Positions 7,617 to 16,999 of a stretch of 47,013 bases of DNA are shown one piece after another (the stretch's first letter is position 1; every line of letters begins with the position of its first letter). This stretch comes from a virus. A program made the position numbers and the translations under genes. The DNA is taken from positions 1-47,013 of IMG/VR virus record IMGVR_UViG_3300031787_000206; one strand, 5' to 3'. The notes under the pieces are model-generated. The model saw only the letters and a list, made by a program, of their open reading frames with translations. It did no database searches and was not told where the DNA came from.

Positions 7617-10028
7617 ATGTTTAATGTTCAGCAGATAACTTCTCGGCTGTCCATGATGTCGGATAAGCAGTTGGCACAGTATGCCCGCATGCACAAGGAC
7701 GACCCATACATTCTGCCGATGGCCGCAGCAGAAGCCAAACGTCGTCAACAGACGCGCCAAGGTGTCGCAGGTCAGCAGGCTATGCAAGAAGCCACTCAAC
7801 CTACCATAGCGGATCGAGATGTCGCAGCGATGCAGTTGCCGGAAGATCAAGGCATTGGTGTGCTGCCTGCACAGAACATTGAGGGCATGGCGGATGGTGG
7901 GATCGCAGGCTACGCTGAAGGCGGTAAACCTAAATCCAAAGTAAACACTGACGAATATCGTGCGTACGCGATGCGCAAGGCACGCGAGTTTGGTCTTGAT
8001 CCGAAGTTTGTGGACGCCGTTTTCCAAATCGAGTCAGGTTACGTACCACACGCTAAGTCCAAGACAGGCCCTGTAGGTATCGGGCAGCTTACTAAAGGTA
8101 CTGCCAAAGCGTTTGGTCTTAGTCCTAAAGACCGTGCCGATCCGTACAAAAATATGGACACGTCGATGGCGTTGATGAAGTACTTGTTCGGTAAGTACAA
8201 AGACCCTGCCAAAGTCGCCATTGCGTACAACCAAGGCGAAGGCGTGCTGAACGACCACCTGAAGAAAAACAAAGGTAAGTTGGTGCCAGAGAAATTGCAC
8301 GAGAACGTGCGCACAACCAACAAACAAGAACCGGTCAACTACCTCAAAAAACTAAACAACTACATTCCAATTTCTGCTGCCGCAGCAGCCGATATGCCGC
8401 CGCGTGGCGAAGCTAAAGTGTCGCCCCCTTCGGGCGCTCCTGCTGCACGCGGTGTTGCAGCATTACCTACCCTACCAAAAGAACCCGCAGCGTCTGCCGC
8501 AGCACCAGAACCGCGTTATACGGATTTGCCTGCTGACGTACCTACACCAGAGCGGCTTCGTGCGGAAGAAAAAGCACGAAGAGAAGCAGAACCTTCTTGG
8601 CTAACAAAGCGTGGGCGTGAGTTGTTGGGTGCACCAGAAGCAGGGCTGTCTGCGCTTACGGGCGCGATTTCTCCGCTCACGGGCACGATATACGCCGCAG
8701 GCCGCACACTTGCCGGAACACCAACAACCGCAGAAGAAGGCTTTGGCGCAACTACATTTGCGCCGCGCTCGGAGTACGGTAAAGAATCGCTGTCTGAAAT
8801 GCACAGAGCGTTTGAAGACTTCAAAATCCCGCCGTTCATCCCCGGTGTTGGCACTACAAGCGCCAGACCCAAAGCAGGCAAAGCAATTACTGCCGCAGAA
8901 TTGGCAGAAGCCGAAGCAGCAAGAGCAGCACAGGCGGCTGAGACTGCTAAAGCACCACGACTTGAAGGGCCAAAATCCCAAGGCGCTGGGCGTGCGTCGG
9001 ATTTGCAGCAGCGGTTTGCTGAAGCACAAGAGCGTTCTGCAAAAGCGTTAGAACAGGCTGATCTTTTAGCTACGTCTGTGGTGGACGGTAAGCTCATGAC
9101 CGGCAAACAGAAAGCTGCGGCTTTACGTGCAAGCATGCCTAAAACAGAAGGGTTTACGCCCGACCCTGCTGCGCAAAATCTTGGAGTAGAAGCACTCTTA
9201 AGACGCAAACGTGCGGAACAAGCAAAAGACGTAATGCGGGCAAAAGAAGACGCAGCAAAAGCCGCACGCAAAGCCGAAGAAGCTGCGGTAATTGCGGAAA
9301 GAGAAAAGGCGCTGGACAGAGGCGACGCCACAATTGCAGGAGCGCGTAGGCAAGCAGAAGCGCGTAGTAACATTTTTGCTCCCGGCGTGATCGGGTCAGA
9401 AGCCGGTGTTAGAGCGCCAGCGGCAGTTCCGGCTGTGCCCGAAGTAGAGTACCCGAACATATCGGAAAACATGTACTCGAACGAGCCACCGAAACCCGAG
9501 GCTGAAATCACACCTGATAAGCTGGAGGCAGCTAAAGACGTTGCAAAACAGATTGCACCAAAATCCGAAGGCTTCACCAACGAAGACATTCTGACGATGG
9601 GCTTGAACATGCTGATGGCCCCCGGCGGTCAACCCGGCGGCGATATATCGCAGTTGTTCTCTAACGTGGGGCGTTCAGGTATTGCCACGCTGGGAGCGCG
9701 TCGTGAACGCGAACTGCGTCAACAAGAAAAAGATTATAAAGACGTGATGAAGGGGTACTATAACAAACTGACCGAGACGTACGGACGGCCAGAAGCGGAA
9801 GAGCGCCAGATTGTGCAGATCATGAAAGACAACCCCGGCATCCGCTACGAAGAAGCTGTACGGCGACTCTACGATGCCAAGTACGCTTCGCGTGGAGAAA
9901 CAACATTAGAAGCCGCAAGACTGCGTAACCCGTTTGCCCAACTTTTTGATCAGGGCTTGATGGAGCCGTCAGGCGGTCTTACTGCTCAAGGACAGTCGAT
10001 CTTTAATAAGTACTTTCCACAACGCTAA
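7617..10028 (+). CDS. Virion protein with lytic transglycosylase (SLT) domain
   Basis: An 803-aa protein; the ATG at 7617 follows GAGAGG and was chosen over a TTG six bases upstream. Residues ~105-225 form a soluble lytic transglycosylase-like domain: catalytic Glu139 in FQIESGYVPHA, then SKTGPVGIGQLTKGTAKAFG, DPYKNMDTSMALMKYLFGKY and the AIAYNQGEG motif. This fold cleaves peptidoglycan, and in virions it locally opens the wall for DNA entry. Before it, GMADGGIAGYAEGG is a Gly-rich linker similar to those in the upstream virion protein. The remaining ~550 residues are Ala/Glu/Lys/Arg-rich, probably helical or disordered, and end near QSIFNKYF. Likely an ejected internal virion protein comparable in role to T7 gp16; the SLT call is strong. 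Confidence 0.82.
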   Translation: MFNVQQITSRLSMMSDKQLAQYARMHKDDPYILPMAAAEAKRRQQTRQGVAGQQAMQEATQPTIADRDVAAMQLPEDQGIGVLPAQNIEGMADGGIAGYAEGGKPKSKVNTDEYRAYAMRKAREFGLDPKFVDAVFQIESGYVPHAKSKTGPVGIGQLTKGTAKAFGLSPKDRADPYKNMDTSMALMKYLFGKYKDPAKVAIAYNQGEGVLNDHLKKNKGKLVPEKLHENVRTTNKQEPVNYLKKLNNYIPISAAAAADMPPRGEAKVSPPSGAPAARGVAALPTLPKEPAASAAAPEPRYTDLPADVPTPERLRAEEKARREAEPSWLTKRGRELLGAPEAGLSALTGAISPLTGTIYAAGRTLAGTPTTAEEGFGATTFAPRSEYGKESLSEMHRAFEDFKIPPFIPGVGTTSARPKAGKAITAAELAEAEAARAAQAAETAKAPRLEGPKSQGAGRASDLQQRFAEAQERSAKALEQADLLATSVVDGKLMTGKQKAAALRASMPKTEGFTPDPAAQNLGVEALLRRKRAEQAKDVMRAKEDAAKAARKAEEAAVIAEREKALDRGDATIAGARRQAEARSNIFAPGVIGSEAGVRAPAAVPAVPEVEYPNISENMYSNEPPKPEAEITPDKLEAAKDVAKQIAPKSEGFTNEDILTMGLNMLMAPGGQPGGDISQLFSNVGRSGIATLGARRERELRQQEKDYKDVMKGYYNKLTETYGRPEAEERQIVQIMKDNPGIRYEEAVRRLYDAKYASRGETTLEAARLRNPFAQLFDQGLMEPSGGLTAQGQSIFNKYFPQR

Positions 10029-10034
10029 ATAAAA

Positions 10035-13000
10035 ATGCCGACAATCCAGCAAATTGAACAGGCGATGATCGCCGCAGATCGTGCGGGTGATACCGCTTCT
10101 GCTCAAATTCTTGCGGAAGAGATTAGACGGTTGATGGAAGAAGCCCAACCCCGCAAACGCGGTATCAGCGGAGCGTTTCAACGAGGGCTGGAGTCACAGC
10201 TTTCTTCGGGCCGTACTGGGGCAGGTGTGTATACAGGGTCGCCAGAAGAAGCTGCGGAAGCTGCCAGAGCAGGCTTGGCGCGGCAGGAAGACATTGGTCG
10301 CAGGTACGAAGATGAAATCGGTCTGGAGCGGCTGAAGAAGGTTTACGAAGAAAAAGGTCTGCTTGCGGCAGGTAAAGAAGTCGGACGCCAGATTCCGTTA
10401 GCACTGGCAGAACAAGCCCCCCAGATTGCTGCGACATTGGGCAGCGCCAGAGTTGGCGCTATGGCGGGTGCGCCCCTCGGCCCCGCAGGGACTATTGGCG
10501 GTGGTTTGCTTGGCGCAACAATTCCATCGTTCTTAATGGCTTCCGGCTCTCAAGCAGAACGTCGGGCACAGGAGCAGGCTAAACGAGGAGAACAGGTCAG
10601 TATTGACCGAGGCGAATTGGCTACCACGGCAGTCCCCAGCGCCGCGCTGGATGTCGCGGCTACCTTGATCCCGCTTGGTAAAACGGCAGTTAGCCAGATT
10701 ACAAAAATTCCGCTAAAGGCATTTTCGGGGCGCACAGCGGCGCAGGCTGAGAAGTTAGCTAACGAAAGACTACTGGCCACACTAACTAAAGGCACAGCAA
10801 CCGGTGTCGCGGTTGAAGTCCCGACCGAAATACTTCAGCAAATGCTGGAACGCGCACAGGCCGGTCTGCCTTTAGCTTCCCCTGATGCGTACGCTGAGTA
10901 TGGTGACACGGCATATCGTGTCAGCTTGTTGGGTCCGTTGGGTGCTGCGGGCCGTTTCTCTGAAAAAGGTGCAGCGCAAGCCGAGCTGGCAGCACAACAA
11001 GCAGCCCCAACAGCAGCTACAACAACCCCAATAGAAGCACCCATAACACAAGCTGCACCTGCCGCAGAAGAAATACCTATTGAAGAGCGGCGCTTTAGGG
11101 ACATTACGCCAATATCCGGTGCGCCTGCGGCTGAACGTCGTTTTAGTGACATTACCCCAATTCCCGCAACACCTACACCTCCCGCAGCGCCTGAAAAAGT
11201 AGACATCTTCAAAATGATGGAGAGCCACGACACGCTGAAATCGTCGTTGGACCCGTTGGCAGATCAGATTTATAAAGCCCGTCAGGAAGGCGACAACGAG
11301 ACGGCGCGGACTCTCATGCAGGAGTACCGGGACAACGAAGCCGCGATGAATGCGCTGGCTACTCAGATTACGGAAGCAGGTGGTGTGCTGGAGTCGGCTG
11401 AAGAAGCCGAGGCTGCATACAACAAGCAGCTAAAGACGCTGGACAGCAAGATTGCCAAAGAACAAAACACCATCACCGAGATGAGCCGCGCTGATGTGCG
11501 CGACTACGACGCTGTCGATAAAGCTGAGAAGCGCCTTGCCAAGTTGCAGGCCGAGCGCGGCGCAGCCGAAGAAGAATTCCAGCGCAAGCGGGGTGTGTTG
11601 CGTGTAAAAGAAACACCTAAAGACGAACAGATACCACTGTTCGATACTGAAGAGCAGCAGCCCAAAGCTGAGGAAGTCCTGAAGTTCAAGACAGAAAAAG
11701 GCGAAGAGTTTACTGCGGCAGACATTGAAAAAATGACGCAAGGGCCGGTGCAGACTACGGCCTTGTCAAAAGACACCGAAAACCAGATTGCCCAGAAGCA
11801 AGCGGAAGCCGATGATTTGCTCAAGCAAATTGTGGCAATGAGTCCGCGTGTTAGTTCAGAAAACGTAGAGATTGGCGGGCCAAAACGCGCCACTGACATA
11901 GAACGTCAAAGTGTCTTGGATCGGTTAAACGAAGCGCGGCAGAAGTACCGAGACTTGCAAGAGCAAGAAGGTAAGTTGTCTGATGCATCGGCGCAGCCGG
12001 GGTACTACGACAACATGGAATCTGCCAAGGGCAGTGTGCGTCGTCAGATTATTGAACTTGAGCGTGAGCTTGAGCGCATGGCTCCGCGTAACGTCAACAG
12101 AAAGTTTTTAAAAGACTACTACGACAAGAGCACCCAGCTAAACAAAATATACGGTGAGATCGACGCGCTAAGTGCTGCGCCTGTTGAACAGACAAAACAG
12201 CCGGTTGATATTTTTGACTACGCTAATCAGCTTCGCACCGCTACGCTGAACAATGATCCCAAAGCAATCATGGCGATCATCAATCAGCTAAAGAAAGAAG
12301 GCAAAGTAATACCGGACGCGACGCGGGAACGTGCAGAGAAAAAAGCCGGTGAGCGTGCGCAGCGCGGTATGTCCGAGAAAGATAAGCTGGTTCAGACCTT
12401 GGGCCAGCGTCTGGGTTTGCCGGGGCGGATTTCGGAACGCACAGTAACTGAAGAAGAGTATCAGCGGATTGCGGACCGCATCAGCTACCTGATGGACATG
12501 GTTGATAAGCCTGTAGGTCGGGCAAAAATGTCGGTCAAAGACAAAGTAGAAAAGCTAGGCCGCGAGATTGCAGGGCTGACGGAGACACTCAAGAACAAAG
12601 ACCTACCACCCACCACACGGCAGGGTGCCAGCAAGAGCCGCAACGCCAAGGTCAAAGAGTACAACCACCTGATTGAGAACGTCATGGTACCGGCGCGAGA
12701 CGAAATCTTTGCGCTGTATCGCAGCATGTTTACGGTCAAAGAAGTTGCGCCTGTCGGTAGCGCCGAGAAGATGTTGGCGGCAGACGCTGAGAAAACCCGC
12801 AAGGATTTACTGAAAGAGTTTGAAGAGCGTGTAGAAAACTATGGGCCAGAAAGCCCGCAGGTACGGGAGTTTGTTGAGAAGAATCTGTCAGTCAAGATGT
12901 CGCCGCAATACAAGCGGTACAAGAAGATCATTGAAGGTAAAGGTATTACTGCCAGCCCCAAGCGCGTTGCTATGGAGATTGGCCGCGAGACGGACGAGTA

Positions 13001-16000
13001 CAAAAAGTTTGCCGCACCTAAAGAAAAAGAGATTGCCAAGCGTAAAGCAGCGTACGAGAAGTACGAAGCCGACGCTAAAGCTGAACTGGCTAAATTAAAA
13101 GCGCGTGTTGGTGAAACGTCTGAAGACTATAAAAACCGCGTCAACGAGTACACCAAAGGTGCCAAGCAGAAGCTAGACGCGTGGAAGAACTTTGAGAAAG
13201 CCGCGACCAAGGCAATGGACGCTAAAGCTGAAGAGCTTGGCAAAGCCAGCCCAGAGTATCGCAGCCGTAAGCTGAAGGCGACGAAGGAATACAAAGAGGC
13301 AGTTGCTGCGGGTGAACAAGAAATAGAAACCAAACGCACCACGCAAGCGACCCGCAAGATACCTAAACTGAGCCGGATGCAAACGGCTTCGGAAGAGAGT
13401 CGGGCGCGTACACGCACCATTCAGGAAAAGCAAGAACCGGGACTCCTGCCATCGCAAGCAGGCGAGAAGCCTGAAGTGCCATTTAAACCAAAAGCAGAAC
13501 CTAAGTCAGCCAGCGCCATGCTGTCGGCATTCCAAGCTGCGGCTACTAAACGGCTTAAAGAAACTGGCAAGATGCTTCCGGGTGTGGAGACCGAAAGCAA
13601 AGACCTGACGAAAGATCAAGTCAAGCTGTTGGAAGATAACAAGCTGCGCGATGCGTACAGAAATATTTCTGAAGACGATACCAACCAGCCGCTAAACCGC
13701 GCAGTAGCGCTTGCACTTGAGGTTTACGCGGACAAAACAGACGTTGTTATACGCGACCAGTTGTTTACGTCGGACGGCCAAGAAGTGATGGGGCTTGCGA
13801 CCGCACGTAAGGTTGAAATTAGTCGTAAGTACGGCTTGACGCAAGAGGTGTTGTTGCATGAAGGCACGCACTCAGCGGTCGAACGCACGATCCAGATAGC
13901 CGAAGAAGACATCACGCAGCTAGGTAAACAAGAGCAAGCGGCGTATCGTGAGCTAGTAGCGTTGTACAACGCGGCAAAGAACGACCCTGCGATTACCAGT
14001 AAGAACGCTAAGAGCAGCGTATCGGAGTTTGCTGCCGAAGTGCTGTCCAACGAAAACTTGCAGAAGCAGTTGCGCCAGAAGAAGTGGCGTGTATCAGATG
14101 CATTCCGTGGGTTCGTTAGCATTATCCTACGCATGATTGGTGTGAAAAACGTCGAGAACATGCTGGATGCGTCGGTGGCCGCTGTGGAAGCGTTGATGCT
14201 GCCAACTAGTTTTGGGCAGCAGGCAGTTGAGCAACAACGGGCGAAGCCGTTGGAAGGCATTGGTGTGGTTGAAAAAGCCAAAGGCGTGTTTGGGTTTAAT
14301 TCCCAGATGCAGCCCACGCAGTTTGCGTCTTCGTTTGTTGCGAAAGAAAAAGGTGCGGTTGATAGCTTCCGTGCCAATGCGTTGGGTTTGGCTGGTCGCG
14401 TTCAGTTTGTTGACCAGTACGCAGCGTTGTCGGACGCGCTAAGAAAAGGTGTGGATAGCGCAGTTGTAAAAGACCTTGAGGCAGAGCAAGCAGAATACTT
14501 CTTACGCTTCGGTCAGCAACGCACACAGTTTGCCACACAGTTCCTAACCAATGGCCCTGTTAAGCTGGTTGGGCAAGACACCAAGCGCGGCAAAGAATTT
14601 ACCTACGAGAGCAAACCCGGCGCTAACTTGGTGCAAATGGCAGATGCGCTTGAGAAGTCGGGTATGGGTAATGGCACGCAGTTAGAAGCAATGTTTACCG
14701 CATACATGGCAGGTAAGCGTGCCAAGCAGGTAGGTTGGAACAAACTAAATATTAGCGACCCGGCTCTTGCCGAGCGTGAGTACAACGAGGTGGTTGCTGC
14801 ACTTAACGCCAACCCGAAAGGCAAAGCTGCGTTTGAAGAAGCCGCCAAGATATACAAGGAATACAACGCAGGATTGTTGGACTTCCTCGTACAGACCGGC
14901 TACATGACCCGCGAGAAGGCTGCTGAGTTGAAGGCAATTGACTACGTGCCTTACTACCGCGTCAAGGGCGGCGAGTTGCAGTTGTTGGTGGATAAAGAAA
15001 CCCCTGTGCGTATTGCCAGCATCAAGGACCAGCCAGAGTTGCATTCGCTGGTGGGCGACAACGCGCAGATCATGCCAATCTTTACTAGCGCGGTACAGAA
15101 CACGTTTATCTTAGCTAACATGGGCTTGCGTAACCAGTCCGTTAAAGATACGTCGTTCCTGTTAAAGCGTATGGGCATCGCCAGTAAGTTGGGCGAAGGT
15201 AGTGGTCCAAGCAGCCCAGACACCGTGCGTTTCAAAGTTAGCGGTAAAGACTACTTTGCTACCATCGATACGGACGAATACGGCATTCCGGCTGAGTTGA
15301 TTGTCAAGGGCATGGAAGGTATCAAGACCACCATTCCCGCAGCAGTGCGCTTCATGGGTTTGCCTGCTGATTGGTTGCGCACATTTGTTACACGTAACCC
15401 AGCCTACGCGCTTCGCCAAGCCGTACGTGACCCGCTGACTGCCTACATGACCACGGGTGTGGATGGCATTCCTGTGCTGAACTCGATGAAAGAACTCTCC
15501 AAGATGGTGGCGGGTCGCAGCGAAGAGGAACGCAAGCTGATGGCCGCAGGCGCGATCAGCAGTAACGTCTTGACCGGTGACGAAAAGGACATGGAGAAGG
15601 CGCTGCGGGATATTAGCGCAGGTAAATCGGGCTGGACTAAGTTGATGGCGAAGGCCGATGCCTTTGCGATGCAGGGCGATGCGGCAACGCGGGCAGTGAT
15701 TTACAAAGACTCTATCGACAAAGGCATGTCGGACATGCAGGCGTATCTGCGCACACTGGAGTCGATGAACTTTGGGCGGCGTGGGTTATCGCCTAGCATG
15801 CAGATGATGTCTACTTTGATCCCGTTCTTCAACGCTCAGATTCAAGGTTTGGATGTTCTGTATCGGGCGTTTACCGGCAAGTACGGCGGTATGCCGCACC
15901 AAAAGCAGCTTGAGATCAAGAAGAAAATGCTGATGCGCGGCACGCTCATGGCGATGGCGACGTTGGCCTACGCGATGGCGATGGAGGAGGACGAAGCATA

Positions 16001-16877
16001 TAAACGCGCTAAACCCGAAGAGCGATTGGGTAACTGGTTTGTGTACACCCCGTTTGCAGACGAGCCGCTGAAGATACCAATCCCATTTGAGTTTGGTTAT
16101 GCGTTCAAAGCACTCCCAGAAGCGCTATATAACTTGGCTGCAAAGGATGAGCGCAACGCTGACATCACCAAGGGTATGATCAAGCTGGTCGGGTTGTCGA
16201 ACCCGTTTGCGCTACCGGCGGCAATCAAGCCAGCTACCGAGGTCATACTAGGCAAATCGTTCTTTGGTGGTGACATTGAATCGATGCGTGAGCAGAACAC
16301 CCTACTGCCTACCGAGCGGTATCGCGCCAGCACGACAGAACTCTCGAAGCTGATTGGTAGCTTGACAGGGGACGCAGGACTTACTCCGATCAAACTTGAC
16401 CACCTGATTCGCGGACACACAGGCGGGTTGGGCATCGCGCTGATTTCATTAGCCAACCCTATACTGAACACCGAACTCGGCAAAGATGTAGCCGAGCCGA
16501 CCCTGAAGGCAAGCAAAACACCGCTCATCGGCGGTCTATTTCAGCCGGTAGAGGGAAGGGGTACGCTAGACGCTGCGTATGCGCGTATGCTAGAGGTTCA
16601 ACAAACGACCGGGACATTCAAGCGGTTGCTTGAGTCGGGTAAGAAAGCAGAAGCCAAGGAGTTCTTGGACCAGTACCGTAACCAAATTGCAGCAATGCCG
16701 GTGTCGGGTGCGGTACAGCAGAAGCTAGGGGAGTTGGCAAAGTACCGGCGTGTGGTGCTTGAGACACCGAAGCTGACCACCGAACAAAAAGACGCACTGC
16801 TGGACAAGATTGACGCGCAGCAGTATGAAATTGCTAAACGGTTTGTCAGTCTAACCGAAAGAACCAGACCCCAATAA
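10035..16877 (+). CDS. Giant polyvalent virion protein with zincin motif
   Basis: A 2280-aa protein, the longest in the window. Its N-terminal region has a Gly/Ala hydrophobic segment at ~118-172 and two copies of an ERRF-x-DITPI repeat (starting at 351 and 367). Residues ~380-1180 are highly charged, probably coiled coil. At 1275-1279 lies HEGTH within a hydrophobic helix (QEVLLHEGTHSAVE), an HExxH zinc-metallopeptidase signature. The C-terminal third (~1770-2150: WLRTFVTRNPAYALRQAVRDP, then LSPSMQMMSTLIPFFNAQIQG) resembles the LPD38-type domain of large polyvalent proteins, which are injected with phage or plasmid DNA. It is the last gene of the rightward operon before a convergent junction. 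Inferred role: an ejected multidomain protein combining structural and peptidase functions. Confidence 0.75.
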   Translation: MPTIQQIEQAMIAADRAGDTASAQILAEEIRRLMEEAQPRKRGISGAFQRGLESQLSSGRTGAGVYTGSPEEAAEAARAGLARQEDIGRRYEDEIGLERLKKVYEEKGLLAAGKEVGRQIPLALAEQAPQIAATLGSARVGAMAGAPLGPAGTIGGGLLGATIPSFLMASGSQAERRAQEQAKRGEQVSIDRGELATTAVPSAALDVAATLIPLGKTAVSQITKIPLKAFSGRTAAQAEKLANERLLATLTKGTATGVAVEVPTEILQQMLERAQAGLPLASPDAYAEYGDTAYRVSLLGPLGAAGRFSEKGAAQAELAAQQAAPTAATTTPIEAPITQAAPAAEEIPIEERRFRDITPISGAPAAERRFSDITPIPATPTPPAAPEKVDIFKMMESHDTLKSSLDPLADQIYKARQEGDNETARTLMQEYRDNEAAMNALATQITEAGGVLESAEEAEAAYNKQLKTLDSKIAKEQNTITEMSRADVRDYDAVDKAEKRLAKLQAERGAAEEEFQRKRGVLRVKETPKDEQIPLFDTEEQQPKAEEVLKFKTEKGEEFTAADIEKMTQGPVQTTALSKDTENQIAQKQAEADDLLKQIVAMSPRVSSENVEIGGPKRATDIERQSVLDRLNEARQKYRDLQEQEGKLSDASAQPGYYDNMESAKGSVRRQIIELERELERMAPRNVNRKFLKDYYDKSTQLNKIYGEIDALSAAPVEQTKQPVDIFDYANQLRTATLNNDPKAIMAIINQLKKEGKVIPDATRERAEKKAGERAQRGMSEKDKLVQTLGQRLGLPGRISERTVTEEEYQRIADRISYLMDMVDKPVGRAKMSVKDKVEKLGREIAGLTETLKNKDLPPTTRQGASKSRNAKVKEYNHLIENVMVPARDEIFALYRSMFTVKEVAPVGSAEKMLAADAEKTRKDLLKEFEERVENYGPESPQVREFVEKNLSVKMSPQYKRYKKIIEGKGITASPKRVAMEIGRETDEYKKFAAPKEKEIAKRKAAYEKYEADAKAELAKLKARVGETSEDYKNRVNEYTKGAKQKLDAWKNFEKAATKAMDAKAEELGKASPEYRSRKLKATKEYKEAVAAGEQEIETKRTTQATRKIPKLSRMQTASEESRARTRTIQEKQEPGLLPSQAGEKPEVPFKPKAEPKSASAMLSAFQAAATKRLKETGKMLPGVETESKDLTKDQVKLLEDNKLRDAYRNISEDDTNQPLNRAVALALEVYADKTDVVIRDQLFTSDGQEVMGLATARKVEISRKYGLTQEVLLHEGTHSAVERTIQIAEEDITQLGKQEQAAYRELVALYNAAKNDPAITSKNAKSSVSEFAAEVLSNENLQKQLRQKKWRVSDAFRGFVSIILRMIGVKNVENMLDASVAAVEALMLPTSFGQQAVEQQRAKPLEGIGVVEKAKGVFGFNSQMQPTQFASSFVAKEKGAVDSFRANALGLAGRVQFVDQYAALSDALRKGVDSAVVKDLEAEQAEYFLRFGQQRTQFATQFLTNGPVKLVGQDTKRGKEFTYESKPGANLVQMADALEKSGMGNGTQLEAMFTAYMAGKRAKQVGWNKLNISDPALAEREYNEVVAALNANPKGKAAFEEAAKIYKEYNAGLLDFLVQTGYMTREKAAELKAIDYVPYYRVKGGELQLLVDKETPVRIASIKDQPELHSLVGDNAQIMPIFTSAVQNTFILANMGLRNQSVKDTSFLLKRMGIASKLGEGSGPSSPDTVRFKVSGKDYFATIDTDEYGIPAELIVKGMEGIKTTIPAAVRFMGLPADWLRTFVTRNPAYALRQAVRDPLTAYMTTGVDGIPVLNSMKELSKMVAGRSEEERKLMAAGAISSNVLTGDEKDMEKALRDISAGKSGWTKLMAKADAFAMQGDAATRAVIYKDSIDKGMSDMQAYLRTLESMNFGRRGLSPSMQMMSTLIPFFNAQIQGLDVLYRAFTGKYGGMPHQKQLEIKKKMLMRGTLMAMATLAYAMAMEEDEAYKRAKPEERLGNWFVYTPFADEPLKIPIPFEFGYAFKALPEALYNLAAKDERNADITKGMIKLVGLSNPFALPAAIKPATEVILGKSFFGGDIESMREQNTLLPTERYRASTTELSKLIGSLTGDAGLTPIKLDHLIRGHTGGLGIALISLANPILNTELGKDVAEPTLKASKTPLIGGLFQPVEGRGTLDAAYARMLEVQQTTGTFKRLLESGKKAEAKEFLDQYRNQIAAMPVSGAVQQKLGELAKYRRVVLETPKLTTEQKDALLDKIDAQQYEIAKRFVSLTERTRPQ

Positions 16878-16937
16878 GGCCGTTTTTGACCCCCTCCCTA
16901 GCACGCGCATCAAACAGCCGGTAGCGAAGCGCGTGTT

Positions 16938-16963
16938 GCAAGCCGTCAGTTTTGACGGCTTGC
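16938..16963. terminator. Hairpin at the convergent junction
   Basis: A perfect 11-bp stem, GCAAGCCGTCA / TGACGGCTTGC, with a 4-nt loop GTTT sits midway between the stops of two convergent transcription units (16877 and 17000). No clear T-tract follows on either strand, so it may act as a bidirectional factor-assisted terminator or a transcript 3'-end stabiliser. A weaker CACGCGC / GCGCGTG pair lies just upstream (about 16904-16936). The rest of the 122-bp gap holds nothing else recognisable. Confidence 0.6.
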
Positions 16964-16999
16964 GTATCTAAGCAGGGAACAAAGAACCCCTGCCCGCGT

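Noticed and set aside
8516-9610. 364-aa open frame on the minus strand
   Set aside because: It is antisense to the SLT-domain protein, has Ser/Ala-dominated composition typical of shadow frames of Ala/Glu-rich genes, and no ribosome-binding site.
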